From the NCBI RefSeq assembly GCF_002379585.1, contig NZ_DFUE01000075.1, positions 2,884-66,883 on the forward strand: a stretch of 64,000 bases of DNA, read 5' to 3'. The notes beneath the pieces are model-generated. The model did not search any database and was not told the origin of the DNA. It was given only the letters and a program-made list of their open reading frames with translations. A program made the translations under genes and the position numbers. Of the stretch, positions 20,830 to 30,221 are shown one piece after another. Every line of letters starts with the position of its first letter. Position 1 is the first letter of the stretch. This DNA comes from Pseudomonas sp. UBA4194 (lineage in GTDB: Bacteria > Pseudomonadota > Gammaproteobacteria > Pseudomonadales > Pseudomonadaceae).

Positions 20830-23223
20830 ATGCCGCCCAAGCCTTTGAAACTGCTGTTCGTGGAGGACAGCACCCGTGATGCCGAGTTGGCGCTCATGAC
20901 CCTCGAGCGCGCTGGCCTCACCATCGACTCCACTTTGGTCTACAACCATCAAGGCGTTGAACAGGCGCTTGCCCGCGAACACTTCGACCTCATCCTGTGT
21001 GACTACATGTTGCCCGGCTCCTCGGGGCCGCAGGTATTGCAGGCCGCCCAGCGTATCGCGCCACTGACGCCGTTCATCTTCCTGTCCGGCGTGTTCGGAG
21101 AAGAGCATGCGGTCGAGATGATGCGCCAAGGCGCCATCGACTACGTGCTCAAGCAGAACCTGAGTCTGCTGCCCAGGGCAGTCAACCGGGCGATGGACGA
21201 GATCCTCGAACGCCGCCGCCGTCGGCATGCCGAGCAGTCCCTGCAACATGTTGAGGCACGCGCGCAGATAGCCATCAATGCCGCCCGCATGGGTGTTTGG
21301 GAATACACGCCGACGACCGGTGTGTTGCTGTGGGACGACCGCTGCCGCGCCCTGTATCAGCTTGAAGAGGACACGCCGGTCAGCCTGGAACTGATGGCCG
21401 AGCGCTGTCATCCAGACGACCTTCCCCTGGTGCGCCAACGCATGGACGCGGCCATGAGCGCCGACGATGGCCAGAGCTATCAGGTCGACTACCGCATCCA
21501 GCTCCCGGACGGCAGGCAACGCTGGATTGCCAGCCACGGCCAGGCCTTCTTCGAAGCGGGCGCCTGTGTGCGTTTCACCGGCGTGATGCAGGACATCACC
21601 GAACAGATGCAGTCCACCGAGGCGCTGCAGCAGCTGAATGAAATGCTCGGCGATCGCGTGGTCAAGCGTACCCGCGAACGCGACCGGACCTGGGAGTTGT
21701 CCCGCGAGCTTCTGGCGGTGATGCGTTTCGACATGTCACCGGTGTCCCTGAACCCCGCGTGGGAATCCACACTGGGCTGGACCCGCGAGCAGTTGGGCAC
21801 CATGCAGCTCTGGGAATTGATTCACCCAGACGACACCGGCGCCACCCTGCGCGAGACCGAAAACATCGCCAGCGGCAACGTCTCCACGCGCTTCGTCAAC
21901 CGCATGCGCCATGCCGACGGTGACTTCCGCTGGATGTCCTGGACCATCGTCCCCGATGAAGGCCTGATGTACGCCGCCGTGCGAGACATCACCGGTGAAC
22001 GCCTGGTGCTCGACGAGCTGGCTGGCGCCAACCAGCAGTTGCGCGAACAGATCAGCGAGCGCGAGCGTATCGAGGCCACCCTGCAGCAACTGCAACGCCT
22101 CGAAGCCGTGGGCCAGCTCACTGCCGGCGTTGCCCACGACTTCAACAACCTGCTCACGGTTATCCTGGCCAGTACCATGTTTCTGGCCCGGGATCTGGAA
22201 AAGGGCAAGACCGAGAAACTGCAAAGTCGCCTGCAGAACATCAAGGAGGCCGGCGAGCGAGGGGCCAAGTTGACGGGGCAGCTGTTGGCGTTCTCTCGTC
22301 GCCAGCGTCTGGAACCCGTCGCGGTCAACCTCAACGATACGGTCGAGGGCATGATCGAGCTGTTGCAGCGTACCCTGGGCGGGAGCATCTGGATCGAGAC
22401 CGACACCGCCGACGACCTGTGGAGCGCACTGGTCGACCCCACCCAGACGGAAATGATCATCCTCAACCTGGCGATCAACTCTCGGGATGCCATGCCCAAT
22501 GGCGGCACGTTGCGCCTGTCTACCGGTAACGAGACCGTGAGCATGGCCGCCCAGCGACCTGAGGACCCGGAACCGGGCGATTATGTAGTGCTGTCCATTC
22601 AGGACTCGGGCAGCGGCATGACTCAACAGGTACTCGCCAAGGCCTTCGAACCGTTTTTCACCACCAAGGAAGTCGGCAAGGGGTCCGGTCTGGGGCTGGC
22701 GCAAGTGTTTGGCTTTGCCAAGCAATCGGGGGGCGGCGTTGCCATCATGACTTCGCCGGGCTACGGCACCACGGTCAAGGTCTATCTACCCGGGGTAAGG
22801 CGTAACCTGGAGTCCGATGCGGTGGCGTCGCCGGACGCCATCGACGATGCGGCGGGCGGGCAGAAGCGAACCATCCTGTTGGTGGACGACGATGACAGCG
22901 TGCGAGACGTGACGTCAGCCATGCTCGACGGCATGGGTTACCAGGTCGTGGAAGCCAACAGTGCCGACATGGCGCTCAACAAGCTGGACCCGGCCATCGA
23001 CCTCGTACTTACGGACTTCGCCATGCCGGGCACCAATGGCGCCGAGCTGGCCCACATGATCCGTCGACGTCATCCCACCCTGCCCATCGTATTCATCACC
23101 GGATATGCCGAACTCGATGGGCTGGACGGCGAGTGCTATCCGATCGTGCAGAAGCCATTCCGTGAGCAGGATCTGGCCAGCAAACTGCTGGGCGCCTTCA
23201 ACGCCCGCACGTGCGCGCTTTGA
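20830..23223 (+). CDS. REC-PAS-PAS-HisKA-HATPase-REC hybrid kinase
   Basis: A 797-residue soluble hybrid kinase. An N-terminal receiver (Asp58 in LILCDYMLPG, but the usual Lys switch appears in VLKQNLS) is followed by a linker, two PAS domains (~140-265 and ~285-400, the latter with LNPAWESTLGW), a histidine-kinase core with His436 in GVAHDFNNLL, and an HATPase domain with LNLAINSRDAMPNGG. A second receiver is at the C-terminus (Asp729 in LVLTDFAMPG). No membrane segment is present. It lies 63 bases after the CheY-like gene in the same direction, so it may receive the phytochrome signal through its N-terminal receiver; this link is inferred. Confidence 0.87.
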   Translation: MPPKPLKLLFVEDSTRDAELALMTLERAGLTIDSTLVYNHQGVEQALAREHFDLILCDYMLPGSSGPQVLQAAQRIAPLTPFIFLSGVFGEEHAVEMMRQGAIDYVLKQNLSLLPRAVNRAMDEILERRRRRHAEQSLQHVEARAQIAINAARMGVWEYTPTTGVLLWDDRCRALYQLEEDTPVSLELMAERCHPDDLPLVRQRMDAAMSADDGQSYQVDYRIQLPDGRQRWIASHGQAFFEAGACVRFTGVMQDITEQMQSTEALQQLNEMLGDRVVKRTRERDRTWELSRELLAVMRFDMSPVSLNPAWESTLGWTREQLGTMQLWELIHPDDTGATLRETENIASGNVSTRFVNRMRHADGDFRWMSWTIVPDEGLMYAAVRDITGERLVLDELAGANQQLREQISERERIEATLQQLQRLEAVGQLTAGVAHDFNNLLTVILASTMFLARDLEKGKTEKLQSRLQNIKEAGERGAKLTGQLLAFSRRQRLEPVAVNLNDTVEGMIELLQRTLGGSIWIETDTADDLWSALVDPTQTEMIILNLAINSRDAMPNGGTLRLSTGNETVSMAAQRPEDPEPGDYVVLSIQDSGSGMTQQVLAKAFEPFFTTKEVGKGSGLGLAQVFGFAKQSGGGVAIMTSPGYGTTVKVYLPGVRRNLESDAVASPDAIDDAAGGQKRTILLVDDDDSVRDVTSAMLDGMGYQVVEANSADMALNKLDPAIDLVLTDFAMPGTNGAELAHMIRRRHPTLPIVFITGYAELDGLDGECYPIVQKPFREQDLASKLLGAFNARTCAL

Positions 23224-23256
23224 CCGCTCGGTCGCGCTGGTAGCGACTGGCGGTGC

Positions 23257-23451
23257 TCAGCGCTGCGCCGCCTTGGGTACCAGCGGCACGCCGGCTTTGA
23301 TTCGCTCGTAGATCTCCTCGCGATGCACCGCAACATGCTTGGGCGCTTCGATGCCCAGGCGCACCTGGGCGCCCTTGACGTCGATGATAGTGATACGGAT
23401 GTCTTCGTCGATGACGATGGTTTCGTTGGCGTTGCGGGTCAATATCAGCAT
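23257..23451 (-). CDS. csrA: CsrA/Rsm-family RNA-binding regulator, divergent copy
   Basis: A 64-residue CsrA-family protein, expected to be a dimer that binds GGA motifs in mRNA leaders. It keeps the N-terminal strand MLILTR and the RNA-contact segment [12 protein letters not shown] with Arg44. It departs from canonical members in the loop after strand 1 ([11 protein letters not shown] where most have KVGESI or RVGE) and in the C-terminal tail. It is convergent with the hybrid kinase gene, 33 bases from its stop. A second family member lies 0.6 kb away in the same orientation. Confidence 0.9.
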   Translation of the reverse strand: MLILTRNANETIVIDEDIRITIIDVKGAQVRLGIEAPKHVAVHREEIYERIKAGVPLVPKAAQR

Positions 23452-23645
23452 GTCGAGATCCTTGCCCAGCGGGCGTCGTTCAGAACATCTCTGATTAGTG
23501 ACGTATAGGTCGCGGCTTTAATTCCTTTTTTCGTTTGCCGCGACGGCGCAGCGCGCCACCTGCCGTTGGCTACAATGAACCTCAGGGCTCGCAGCGGGTC
23601 GGTTAAAGAAGGGAGAGCCCCCAATTACCCATGAGAGGTAGGCAA

Positions 23646-23996
23646 ATGACTGATGTAACGCTCGAAACGAGTGAGCTGTTCAAAGAGTGGGATAATAAGC
23701 TGACGCACGAGGACTACGCGCACGAGCACTATGTCGACACGGACAACCATTGGCCGCAGAAGCTGAACAACGGCTGCTACATCTGGGTGCGGGCACGTCA
23801 ACTCAACGAAAAGGTCGTCGAGGTTTTCTTCGGTGCCTATCGGGCAGACGGAAAAGTGATCAAGGAAAAGATCAAGCAACGCGAGAACGTCTCGTGCAAA
23901 GACGCCATTGCCTTCGGCAAGGATGAAGCAACGCGCTATGCGGGCGGGGGAGGCGGGGCGCCGGCCGACAATCATCATCAGGCCACGCCGATCTGA
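23646..23996 (+). CDS. hypothetical protein between two csrA genes
   Basis: A 116-residue soluble protein that I do not recognise. It is acidic with aromatic clusters in the first half (FKEWDNK, DYAHEHYVDTDNHWP), has a central strand-rich part (CYIWVRARQ, VVEVFFGAYR), a Lys-rich helix (KVIKEKIKQR) and a disordered Gly/His tail. There are two Cys and no membrane segment. The start at 23646 follows GAGGTAGGCAA; an ATG at 23631 would add five residues. It is transcribed opposite to the csrA paralogues on either side. Codon use looks native. Confidence 0.62.
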   Translation: MTDVTLETSELFKEWDNKLTHEDYAHEHYVDTDNHWPQKLNNGCYIWVRARQLNEKVVEVFFGAYRADGKVIKEKIKQRENVSCKDAIAFGKDEATRYAGGGGGAPADNHHQATPI

Positions 23997-24067
23997 TATC
24001 GGCTTGCAATCAACCTTTCGCCGCGTGGCTATCCGGTCATCGACCAGCAGCAACGCGGCGTGCGGTG

Positions 24068-24265
24068 TTACTCGTGGCTGTCTCCTTTTTCAGGCGCTGG
24101 GCTGCCGGCCTGAATACGTTTGAAAATCTCTTCGCGATGCACTTGCACATCTTTAGGCGCGTCGATGCCGATGCGCACTTGCATCCCCTTCACGCCAAGG
24201 ATAGTGATCTTGATGTCGTCGTGAATGACGATGCTTTCGCCTACCTTGCGGGTGAGTATCAGCAT
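24068..24265 (-). CDS. csrA: CsrA/Rsm-family RNA-binding regulator
   Basis: A 65-residue CsrA-family regulator closer to the standard pattern than the copy at 23257: [29 protein letters not shown] and the RNA-contact segment [12 protein letters not shown] with Arg44. The tail is charged ([10 protein letters not shown]). AAGGAG lies seven bases before the ATG. It should bind GGA-containing leaders and be titrated by RsmY/Z-type small RNAs, none of which is seen here. Which Rsm name fits cannot be settled by eye. Confidence 0.94.
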   Translation of the reverse strand: MLILTRKVGESIVIHDDIKITILGVKGMQVRIGIDAPKDVQVHREEIFKRIQAGSPAPEKGDSHE

Positions 24266-24581
24266 GAACGGCTCCTTGATTCCTTTGCTTTGAATTGATC
24301 CGGTACTAGGCGTAGTCCGCCACGCCCATGATTGGGACGCGCGATGACAGTTTTAATTCCCTGGAAGCGCTGAACTACGGTGTACAGACACCGCGCGACG
24401 CCTCCAGGTTGGAACTGACGTCAGTATGGCTTGCTTCATGAAAACCGCCTAGCAGAATGGCATTACGTTTGGTTTATGGGGGTGATAGAGCGGGTATTGG
24501 TGTATGGGTTGGATAGGGTGGTGAATGGTCTCCTCACCCCAGCCCTCTCCCTAGGGGAGAGGGGGCTAAAAGCGCACCGTG
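24266..24581. other. intergenic region with a palindromic repeat
   Basis: About 316 bases without a gene. The left end is the csrA leader. At 24544..24567 there is a palindrome AGCCCTCTCCCTAGGGGAGA with flanking GGGGGCT; read leftward it follows the GH15 stop and could end that operon. This CCCTCTCCC/GGGAGAGGG type of element occurs dispersed in pseudomonads. Nothing else is seen. Confidence 0.55.
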
Positions 24582-26399
24582 TCACGGCTGCCACAACGTC
24601 CGCTCTCCACTCAACTTGCGATCCAGAAACGTCGCTGCACTGATCAGCGCCAAATGGCTCAATGCCTGCGGTGTATTGCCCAGGTGGTGCCCATGGCGAT
24701 CGAACTCCTCGGCAAACAACCCCAGGGGGTTCGCATAGCGCAGCAGCTGTTGGAACTCCAGGTGCGCCTCTTCCACCCGACCTGCACGGGCCAGGCATTC
24801 CACGTACCAGAATGAACAGGCCGTGAAGGCGCCTTCATCCCCGGGCAAGCCGTCGTCCTGGCGGTAGCGGTAGACCATGCCATCGCGGACCAGACTCTGT
24901 TCGATGGCTTCCAGGGTGCTCAACCAACGCGGGTCGCTGGCCCCGACGAAACGTACCAAAGGCATCAACAGCATCGATCCATCCAGATCGTCGCTGCCCA
25001 ACCGCTGAATGAAGTGACCCTTGTCGGCATTCCAGAAGTTGGTCCAGATATCATCGTGGATGGCCTGGCGCTCTTTGTCCCAGCGGTCGAACGGAGCCGG
25101 CAGCGAACGCTTGAAGGCCAGCCGCAGCGCGCGATCCAGCGCGACCCAACACATCAATCTGGAGTGCAGATAATGCTGAGGCGGGCTGCGCATTTCCCAA
25201 ATCCCGACATCCTTCTCCCGCCAGCTGTTGCACACCTTGTCGACGATCTGAGTGACGTGCTTCCAGCCTTCGTGGGAGATAGCTTCTCCGTACTTGTTGG
25301 CCAGGTACACCGCATCGAGCAACTCGCCGTAGATATCCAGCTGGATCTGGTCATGGGCGCCGTTGCCCACCATCACCGGTTGCGCACCGCCATGGCCGCT
25401 GAGGTGGGAGAGGGTTTCTTCCGGCAGCTCTTCGCGGCCGTCAAGGCTGTAGACCACCCGCAATTTGGTCGGCTCGTCGGAGCAGTCGCCCACGCGGGCG
25501 CGTACCCAACGCATGTAGTCGTTGGCTTCTTCGGTAAAGCCCAGGCGCATGAACGCATAGACGGTGAACGAGGCATCGCGGATCCAGGTGTAGCGGTAGT
25601 CCCAATTACGCTCTCCGCCAGGCGCCTCGGGCAGACCGAAGGTGGCCGCAGCGATGATTCCGCCGTGCTGGCGAGAGGTCAGCAGCTTGAGCGCGAGTGC
25701 CGAGCGGTCAACCATCTCCCGCCAGCGACCACGGTAGGTCGAGTGCTTGATCCAGTGCCGCCAATAGCGCAGGGTTTCCTCCAGGCAGCTTTGCGCCGTG
25801 CCCGCTTCCACCAGCGGGTCGTCGTCACCGCCCAGAATGAACTCGGCGCTTTCGCCCTCCTGCAAATCGAACTCGGCCATCGCGCTGTGCTGCTCGACGT
25901 GCAGAGTCCGCGTGGCGCTCAGGCGCACCGTGGGTTGGCCTGGGGCCTCGAAGCGCACGTCGTCGCCGGCCATGCCCGCCACGGTATCGGCGCGGCTGTA
26001 GTCGTGGCGCACGCGACAGCGCAGGCGAATGGTGGCGCTGCCGTTGCGAACTTCCACGCGCCGCACCAGCCGTGGCAGCGCGTCGCGCTCGGCGGGGATA
26101 GGCATGAAATCGGTAATTTCCACCACCGCGTCTTTGTCGACCCAGCGGGTCTGCAACACGTTGCTGTCCGGCAGGTAGATCTGTTGGCGGCGTGCGTTGG
26201 GCAGGTCCGGCGCCAGTTCGAACACCCCGGCGCGGTCGCAATCGAGCAGGGCGGTAAACAGGGTCGGGCTGTCGAAGTCCGGCCAGCACATGAAGTCGAC
26301 GCTGCCATCATCGGCCACCAGGGCCGCGCTGCGCATGTCGCCAATGATACCGTGGGCTTCGATCGGGCTTTGCAGGGTACTGCAGACGTCTTCAGCCAT
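24582..26399 (-). CDS. glycoside hydrolase family 15 protein
   Basis: A 605-residue GH15 enzyme (glucoamylase/trehalase-like), acting on alpha-linked glucosides. The N-terminal beta-sandwich opens with SPIEAHGIIGDMRSAALVAD and CWPDFDSP. The (alpha/alpha)6 catalytic barrel has GGERNWDYRYTWIRDASF, the family's signature, and GDEGAFTACSFWYVECLA near the C-terminus, which carries the region of the second catalytic acid. There is no signal peptide, so it is probably cytoplasmic. Bacterial proteins of this type include trehalases; the substrate here is uncertain. It overlaps the upstream SDR gene by 8 bases, so the two are co-transcribed. Confidence 0.87.
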   Translation of the reverse strand: MAEDVCSTLQSPIEAHGIIGDMRSAALVADDGSVDFMCWPDFDSPTLFTALLDCDRAGVFELAPDLPNARRQQIYLPDSNVLQTRWVDKDAVVEITDFMPIPAERDALPRLVRRVEVRNGSATIRLRCRVRHDYSRADTVAGMAGDDVRFEAPGQPTVRLSATRTLHVEQHSAMAEFDLQEGESAEFILGGDDDPLVEAGTAQSCLEETLRYWRHWIKHSTYRGRWREMVDRSALALKLLTSRQHGGIIAAATFGLPEAPGGERNWDYRYTWIRDASFTVYAFMRLGFTEEANDYMRWVRARVGDCSDEPTKLRVVYSLDGREELPEETLSHLSGHGGAQPVMVGNGAHDQIQLDIYGELLDAVYLANKYGEAISHEGWKHVTQIVDKVCNSWREKDVGIWEMRSPPQHYLHSRLMCWVALDRALRLAFKRSLPAPFDRWDKERQAIHDDIWTNFWNADKGHFIQRLGSDDLDGSMLLMPLVRFVGASDPRWLSTLEAIEQSLVRDGMVYRYRQDDGLPGDEGAFTACSFWYVECLARAGRVEEAHLEFQQLLRYANPLGLFAEEFDRHGHHLGNTPQALSHLALISAATFLDRKLSGERTLWQP

Positions 26400-27192
26400 T
26401 GTTTCGGAACCCCGCGTACAAGCTCATGCCGCCATCGATGAACAGCGTGGTGCCATGGATATAGTCGCTTACGTCCGAGGCCAGCCAGACCACGGCGTTG
26501 GCGACGTCGTCCACCTCACCGACGCGGCCGTAGGGGATCAACTCCAGCAGCTTCTTCTCGGCGTCGCCTTGAGTGACTTCCTCGTTGATCGCGGTACGGA
26601 TGGCACCCGGTGCCACCGCGTTGACCCTGATCCGCTGGTTACCGACTTCCTGGGCAATGCTGCGCATCAGCAGATCGATACCACCCTTGGACGCGGCATA
26701 GTTGACGTGCCCGGCCCAGGGAATCAGCTGGTGAACCGAACTCATGTGGATGATCTTGCCGGCGGCCCGAGACAACCAGGTACGCGGGCCTTGTTTCTGG
26801 AATTGGCGCAGCGCCGCGCGGGCGCAGAGAAACTGGCCTGTCAGGTTGACGTCCAGCACCTTGTTCCAGTCGGCCAGGGTCATGTCCACGGTCGGGGCAT
26901 CTTTCTGCAGCCCCGAGTTGGCCACCAGGATGTCCAGCGCGCCATAGGTATCGACCGTAGCGGCGAACAGGCGCTCGACGTGGTCTTCCTTCGATACGTC
27001 GGCACCCACGGCAATGGCCTTGCCACCGGCCTGGCGTATTTTCTCCACCAGTTTTTCGGCAGGCTCGGCGTGGCTGTTGTAGTTGACGACCACGGCTGCG
27101 CCGGCGGCGGCCAGCGCTTTGGCAACCCCCGCGCCCAGGCCTGAGCTGGCACCTGTGACCAAAGCGACCTGTTTATCCAATGAAATATGCAT
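26392..27192 (-). CDS. SDR oxidoreductase (glucose 1-dehydrogenase-like)
   Basis: A 266-residue classical short-chain dehydrogenase. It has the cofactor motif TGASSGLGAGVAKAL, the NAG-equivalent VANSGLQ, and the catalytic Ser...Tyr-x-x-x-Lys (HMSSVHQ and NYAASKGG). NYNSHAEPAE after strand 2 suggests NADP or dual preference. The nearest named group is glucose 1-dehydrogenase; a sugar substrate would fit the partner hydrolase but is inferred. The ATG at 27192 (MHISLDKQVALVTG) is preferred; a GTG at 27219 would add nine residues. It is first in a two-gene operon with GH15. Confidence 0.88.
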   Translation of the reverse strand: MHISLDKQVALVTGASSGLGAGVAKALAAAGAAVVVNYNSHAEPAEKLVEKIRQAGGKAIAVGADVSKEDHVERLFAATVDTYGALDILVANSGLQKDAPTVDMTLADWNKVLDVNLTGQFLCARAALRQFQKQGPRTWLSRAAGKIIHMSSVHQLIPWAGHVNYAASKGGIDLLMRSIAQEVGNQRIRVNAVAPGAIRTAINEEVTQGDAEKKLLELIPYGRVGEVDDVANAVVWLASDVSDYIHGTTLFIDGGMSLYAGFRNNG

Positions 27193-27336
27193 AGGGCTCG
27201 ACGTCTCCAGTAATGGCACTTGTAGTGCTGACTGGTAATCGAGGGCCGGAGTTCAGCCGCGAAATATCTTGGCACCTTGTGTGTCGGCCGCTGCCTAATA
27301 CTGAACAAGAAACCCATCCGTGCCTGGAGAATGACC

Positions 27337-27486
27337 GTGAACAAAGAATCGCAGCGCGAAGATTTGAACCATAAGCCCGAGAACGCAGGGAAAGTGGGAG
27401 CGGAGCACAAGAAGGCCAATCAGGAGGGAGAGAAGGCTCGCTCACCCTCGAATGAGCAGAGCGAGGACAAAAGCAAGCCCGTTTGA
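27337..27486 (+). CDS. small hydrophilic protein
   Basis: A 49-residue, strongly charged peptide (NKESQREDLNHKPEN... ending EDKSKPV) without hydrophobic segments, probably disordered. GGAG sits seven bases before the GTG at 27337 but only one base before an in-frame ATG at 27331, so GTG is the better start. Similar Lys/Glu/Asn/Gln-rich mini-proteins occur in pseudomonads without known function. It diverges from the SDR-GH15 operon. Confidence 0.5.
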   Translation: MNKESQREDLNHKPENAGKVGAEHKKANQEGEKARSPSNEQSEDKSKPV

Positions 27487-27511
27487 ATCAGGGCGTCGTT
27501 GCACGCCTTGC

Positions 27512-27588
27512 GTAGGGAGAACTCGCTCCTGCGGAACTGAACAGCAGTCCAGAGAGGACCCGCCCAGCGCAGGAGCGGGTCTGCGCGA
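27512..27588. repeat. inverted repeat near the uvrA-like stop
   Basis: CTCGCTCCTGCG and its near-complement CGCAGGAGCGGG are separated by about 34 bases, resembling a REP pair. It lies between the small protein and the convergent UvrA-like gene and may serve as a bidirectional transcript end. Confidence 0.4.
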
Positions 27589-27623
27589 TAGCGTCAGCAC
27601 TATCCAGCCCAGCTAAGCCCAAC

Positions 27624-30122
27624 CTAGCCCAGCAAGGCGGCCTGCAAATAACTGGCGGTGCGACTTTCTTTACATTCAGCCACGGTTTCAGGCCGTCCGG
27701 TCGCTACAACCTTGCCGCCCAGATCGCCCGCTCCGGGTCCGATATCGATTACCCAGTCCGCCTGGGCCACCACCCGCATGTCATGCTCGACCACCACCAC
27801 GCTATTGCCACTGTCGACCAATTGGTTGAGCTGGGTCATCAGCCGGTCCACGTCACTGGGGTGCAATCCGGTGGTCGGTTCGTCCAGCACGTACAAGGTA
27901 GCGCCGCGCTGGCTGCGTTGCAGCTCCGTTGCCAACTTGATGCGCTGCGCTTCGCCTCCGGACAGCTCGGTCGCCGGTTGGCCCAAGCGCAAATAACCCA
28001 GCCCGATGTCACGCAGCACGGTCAAGGAGCGCAGGATTGCGGGCTGCTGGGCGAACACCTCGCAGGCTTCGTCCACGGTCAACTCCAGCACCTGGGCGAT
28101 CGTGCGACCCTGCCACAGTACCTCCAGGGTCTTGGGGTTATAACGCGCACCATGGCAGGTGGGGCAGGGGGTGAACACACTTGGCATGAACAGCAGCTCG
28201 ACGCTGACGAAGCCTTCACCCTCGCAGTGCGGACAGCGCCCCTTGGCGACGTTGAACGAGAACTGGCCGGCGTCGAAGCCCCGTTTGCGCGCCGACGGCT
28301 CCGCCGCGAACAGCTTGCGCACGTGGTCGAACAGCCCGGTGTAGGTGGCCAGATTCGAACGCGGTGTACGGCCGATAGGCTTCTGGTCCACCTGCACCAG
28401 GCGCTTGACGGCCTGCATGCCGGTCACGATATGCCCCGCTTCGGTCTGCGGTGCCTCGTCTTCGAGAGCTGCGGCTTCTTGCTCTACGGTCTGGCCCAGA
28501 TGCTCGCCCACCAACTCCAACAGCACCTGACTGACCAGGCTGGACTTGCCCGAACCGGAGATGCCCGTGACCGCGGTAAAACAATGCAGCGGGAATGCTG
28601 CGTTCACCGCCTGCAAGTTGTTGCGCGTGACATTGGCCAGTTCCAGCCAGGTCTCTGTCGCGCGACGCGGACGTGGCAGCGCCGGGGCACCGCCAAACAA
28701 GTGCAGCCGTGTCTGCGAGGCTTCCACGTCGGCCAAGCCCTGGGGCGGCCCGCTGTACAGCACTGTGCCGCCGTGCACGCCGGCACGCGGCCCGACATCC
28801 ACCAGCCAGTCGGCCCTGGCCATGGTGTCCAGGTCATGCTCGACGACGAACAGCGAGTTGCCTGCCGCCTTGAGTCCCTTCAGGGCATCGTGCAGCGCTT
28901 CACCATCGGCCGGGTGCAGGCCCGCAGTGGGCTCGTCCAGCACGTAGACCACGCCGAACAACTGTGAACCCAACTGGGTGGCCAGGCGCAGCCGTTGCAG
29001 TTCTCCGGATGAGAGGGTCGGCGTGCTGCGCTCCAGCGACAGGTAGCCCAGGCCCAGATCGATCAGGGTGGTCAAGCGTCCCAGCAGGTTCTGAGCGAGT
29101 TGCTGGGCCGCCAGGCGCTTCTCTTCGCTGAGCTTGCGCCCGCTGCGCTCGCCATTGGCCACCGGCAGCAGGCGTTCGGCCAGGCGGTTGAGGGGCAACC
29201 GGGAGAACTCGCCGATATCCAGGCCGGCAAAGGTAACGCTCAACGCTTCACGCTTGAGCCGTTTGCCCTCGCACAGCTGGCAGGCTGTGCCCACCATGTA
29301 CTGGCTGACACGCTTCTTCATCAATGCGCTTTGCGAATGGGTGAAGGTGTGCAGCACGTAGCGCCGGGCACCGGTGAAGGTCCCTTGATAGCTGGGTTCC
29401 AGCTTGCGCTTGAGCGCCTCGCGCGTTTGCGTCGGCGTCAGGCCGGCGTACACGGGCACGGTTGGGGTTTCTTCGGTGAACAGGATCCAGTCGCGCTGCT
29501 TCCTGGGCAGGTCGCGCCACGGGATGTCCACGTCATAGCCCAGGGTGACCAGGATGTCGCGCTGGTTTTGCCCTTGCCAGGCCAGCGGCCAGGAGGCCAC
29601 CGCTCGCTGGCGGATGGTCAAGCTGTCGTCGGGCACCATGCTCTGCTCGGTGACCTCGTAAACCCGACCCAGCCCGTGGCAGTGAGGGCACGCGCCTTGG
29701 GGTGTGTTGGGCGAGAAATCCTCGGCGTACAGCATCGGCTGACCCTTGGGATAGGCCCCGGCGCGGGAGTAGAGCATGCGCACCAGGCTGCCAAGGGTGG
29801 TGACGCTGCCCACCGAGGAGCGAGTGCTGGGTGTGCCGCGTTGCTGTTGCAGGGCAACGGCCGGGGGCAAACCATCGATGCTGTCGACATCGGGGACGCC
29901 GACCTGGTCAATGAGGCGTCGCGCGTACGGCGCTACCGATTCGAAATAGCGCCGCTGGGCTTCGGCATACAGCGTGCCGAAAGCCAGGGATGATTTGCCG
30001 GAACCGGAAACGCCGGTGAATACCACCAGGGCATCGCGAGGAATGTCGACATCGACGTTCTGCAGATTGTGTTCGCGCGCACCGCGCACCTGTACGTAGC
30101 CGCTGGGGGCGTTGGATTTCAT
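27624..30122 (-). CDS. UvrA-like ABC ATPase, class II (UvrA2)
   Basis: An 832-residue relative of the damage-sensing subunit of nucleotide excision repair. Canonical UvrA has ~940 residues; this is the shorter class II form that lacks the UvrB-binding domain. Both ABC modules are complete: [15 protein letters not shown] and [12 protein letters not shown], then [15 protein letters not shown] and [12 protein letters not shown]. Zinc modules CPHCHG and CPHCEGEG...CPTCHG are kept. The start at 30122 ([12 protein letters not shown]) has AAAGG six bases upstream. UvrA2 proteins are linked to tolerance of DNA-damaging antibiotics or oxidants; the role here is not shown. It is monocistronic. Confidence 0.9.
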   Translation of the reverse strand: MKSNAPSGYVQVRGAREHNLQNVDVDIPRDALVVFTGVSGSGKSSLAFGTLYAEAQRRYFESVAPYARRLIDQVGVPDVDSIDGLPPAVALQQQRGTPSTRSSVGSVTTLGSLVRMLYSRAGAYPKGQPMLYAEDFSPNTPQGACPHCHGLGRVYEVTEQSMVPDDSLTIRQRAVASWPLAWQGQNQRDILVTLGYDVDIPWRDLPRKQRDWILFTEETPTVPVYAGLTPTQTREALKRKLEPSYQGTFTGARRYVLHTFTHSQSALMKKRVSQYMVGTACQLCEGKRLKREALSVTFAGLDIGEFSRLPLNRLAERLLPVANGERSGRKLSEEKRLAAQQLAQNLLGRLTTLIDLGLGYLSLERSTPTLSSGELQRLRLATQLGSQLFGVVYVLDEPTAGLHPADGEALHDALKGLKAAGNSLFVVEHDLDTMARADWLVDVGPRAGVHGGTVLYSGPPQGLADVEASQTRLHLFGGAPALPRPRRATETWLELANVTRNNLQAVNAAFPLHCFTAVTGISGSGKSSLVSQVLLELVGEHLGQTVEQEAAALEDEAPQTEAGHIVTGMQAVKRLVQVDQKPIGRTPRSNLATYTGLFDHVRKLFAAEPSARKRGFDAGQFSFNVAKGRCPHCEGEGFVSVELLFMPSVFTPCPTCHGARYNPKTLEVLWQGRTIAQVLELTVDEACEVFAQQPAILRSLTVLRDIGLGYLRLGQPATELSGGEAQRIKLATELQRSQRGATLYVLDEPTTGLHPSDVDRLMTQLNQLVDSGNSVVVVEHDMRVVAQADWVIDIGPGAGDLGGKVVATGRPETVAECKESRTASYLQAALLG

Positions 30123-30221
30123 GAAAAACCTTTGTTGCAAATGGGGGTGTTATAACCGACCCCCAGAGCCGGGGACAATTCCGGTGGGGGTCGGATGAGC
30201 CGTGTGAGGCGCCGTGGTTCG

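Noticed and set aside
24542..24568. insertion sequence end at the CCCTCTCCC palindrome
   Set aside because: There is no transposase frame or target duplication nearby; it resembles a dispersed palindromic repeat or terminator.
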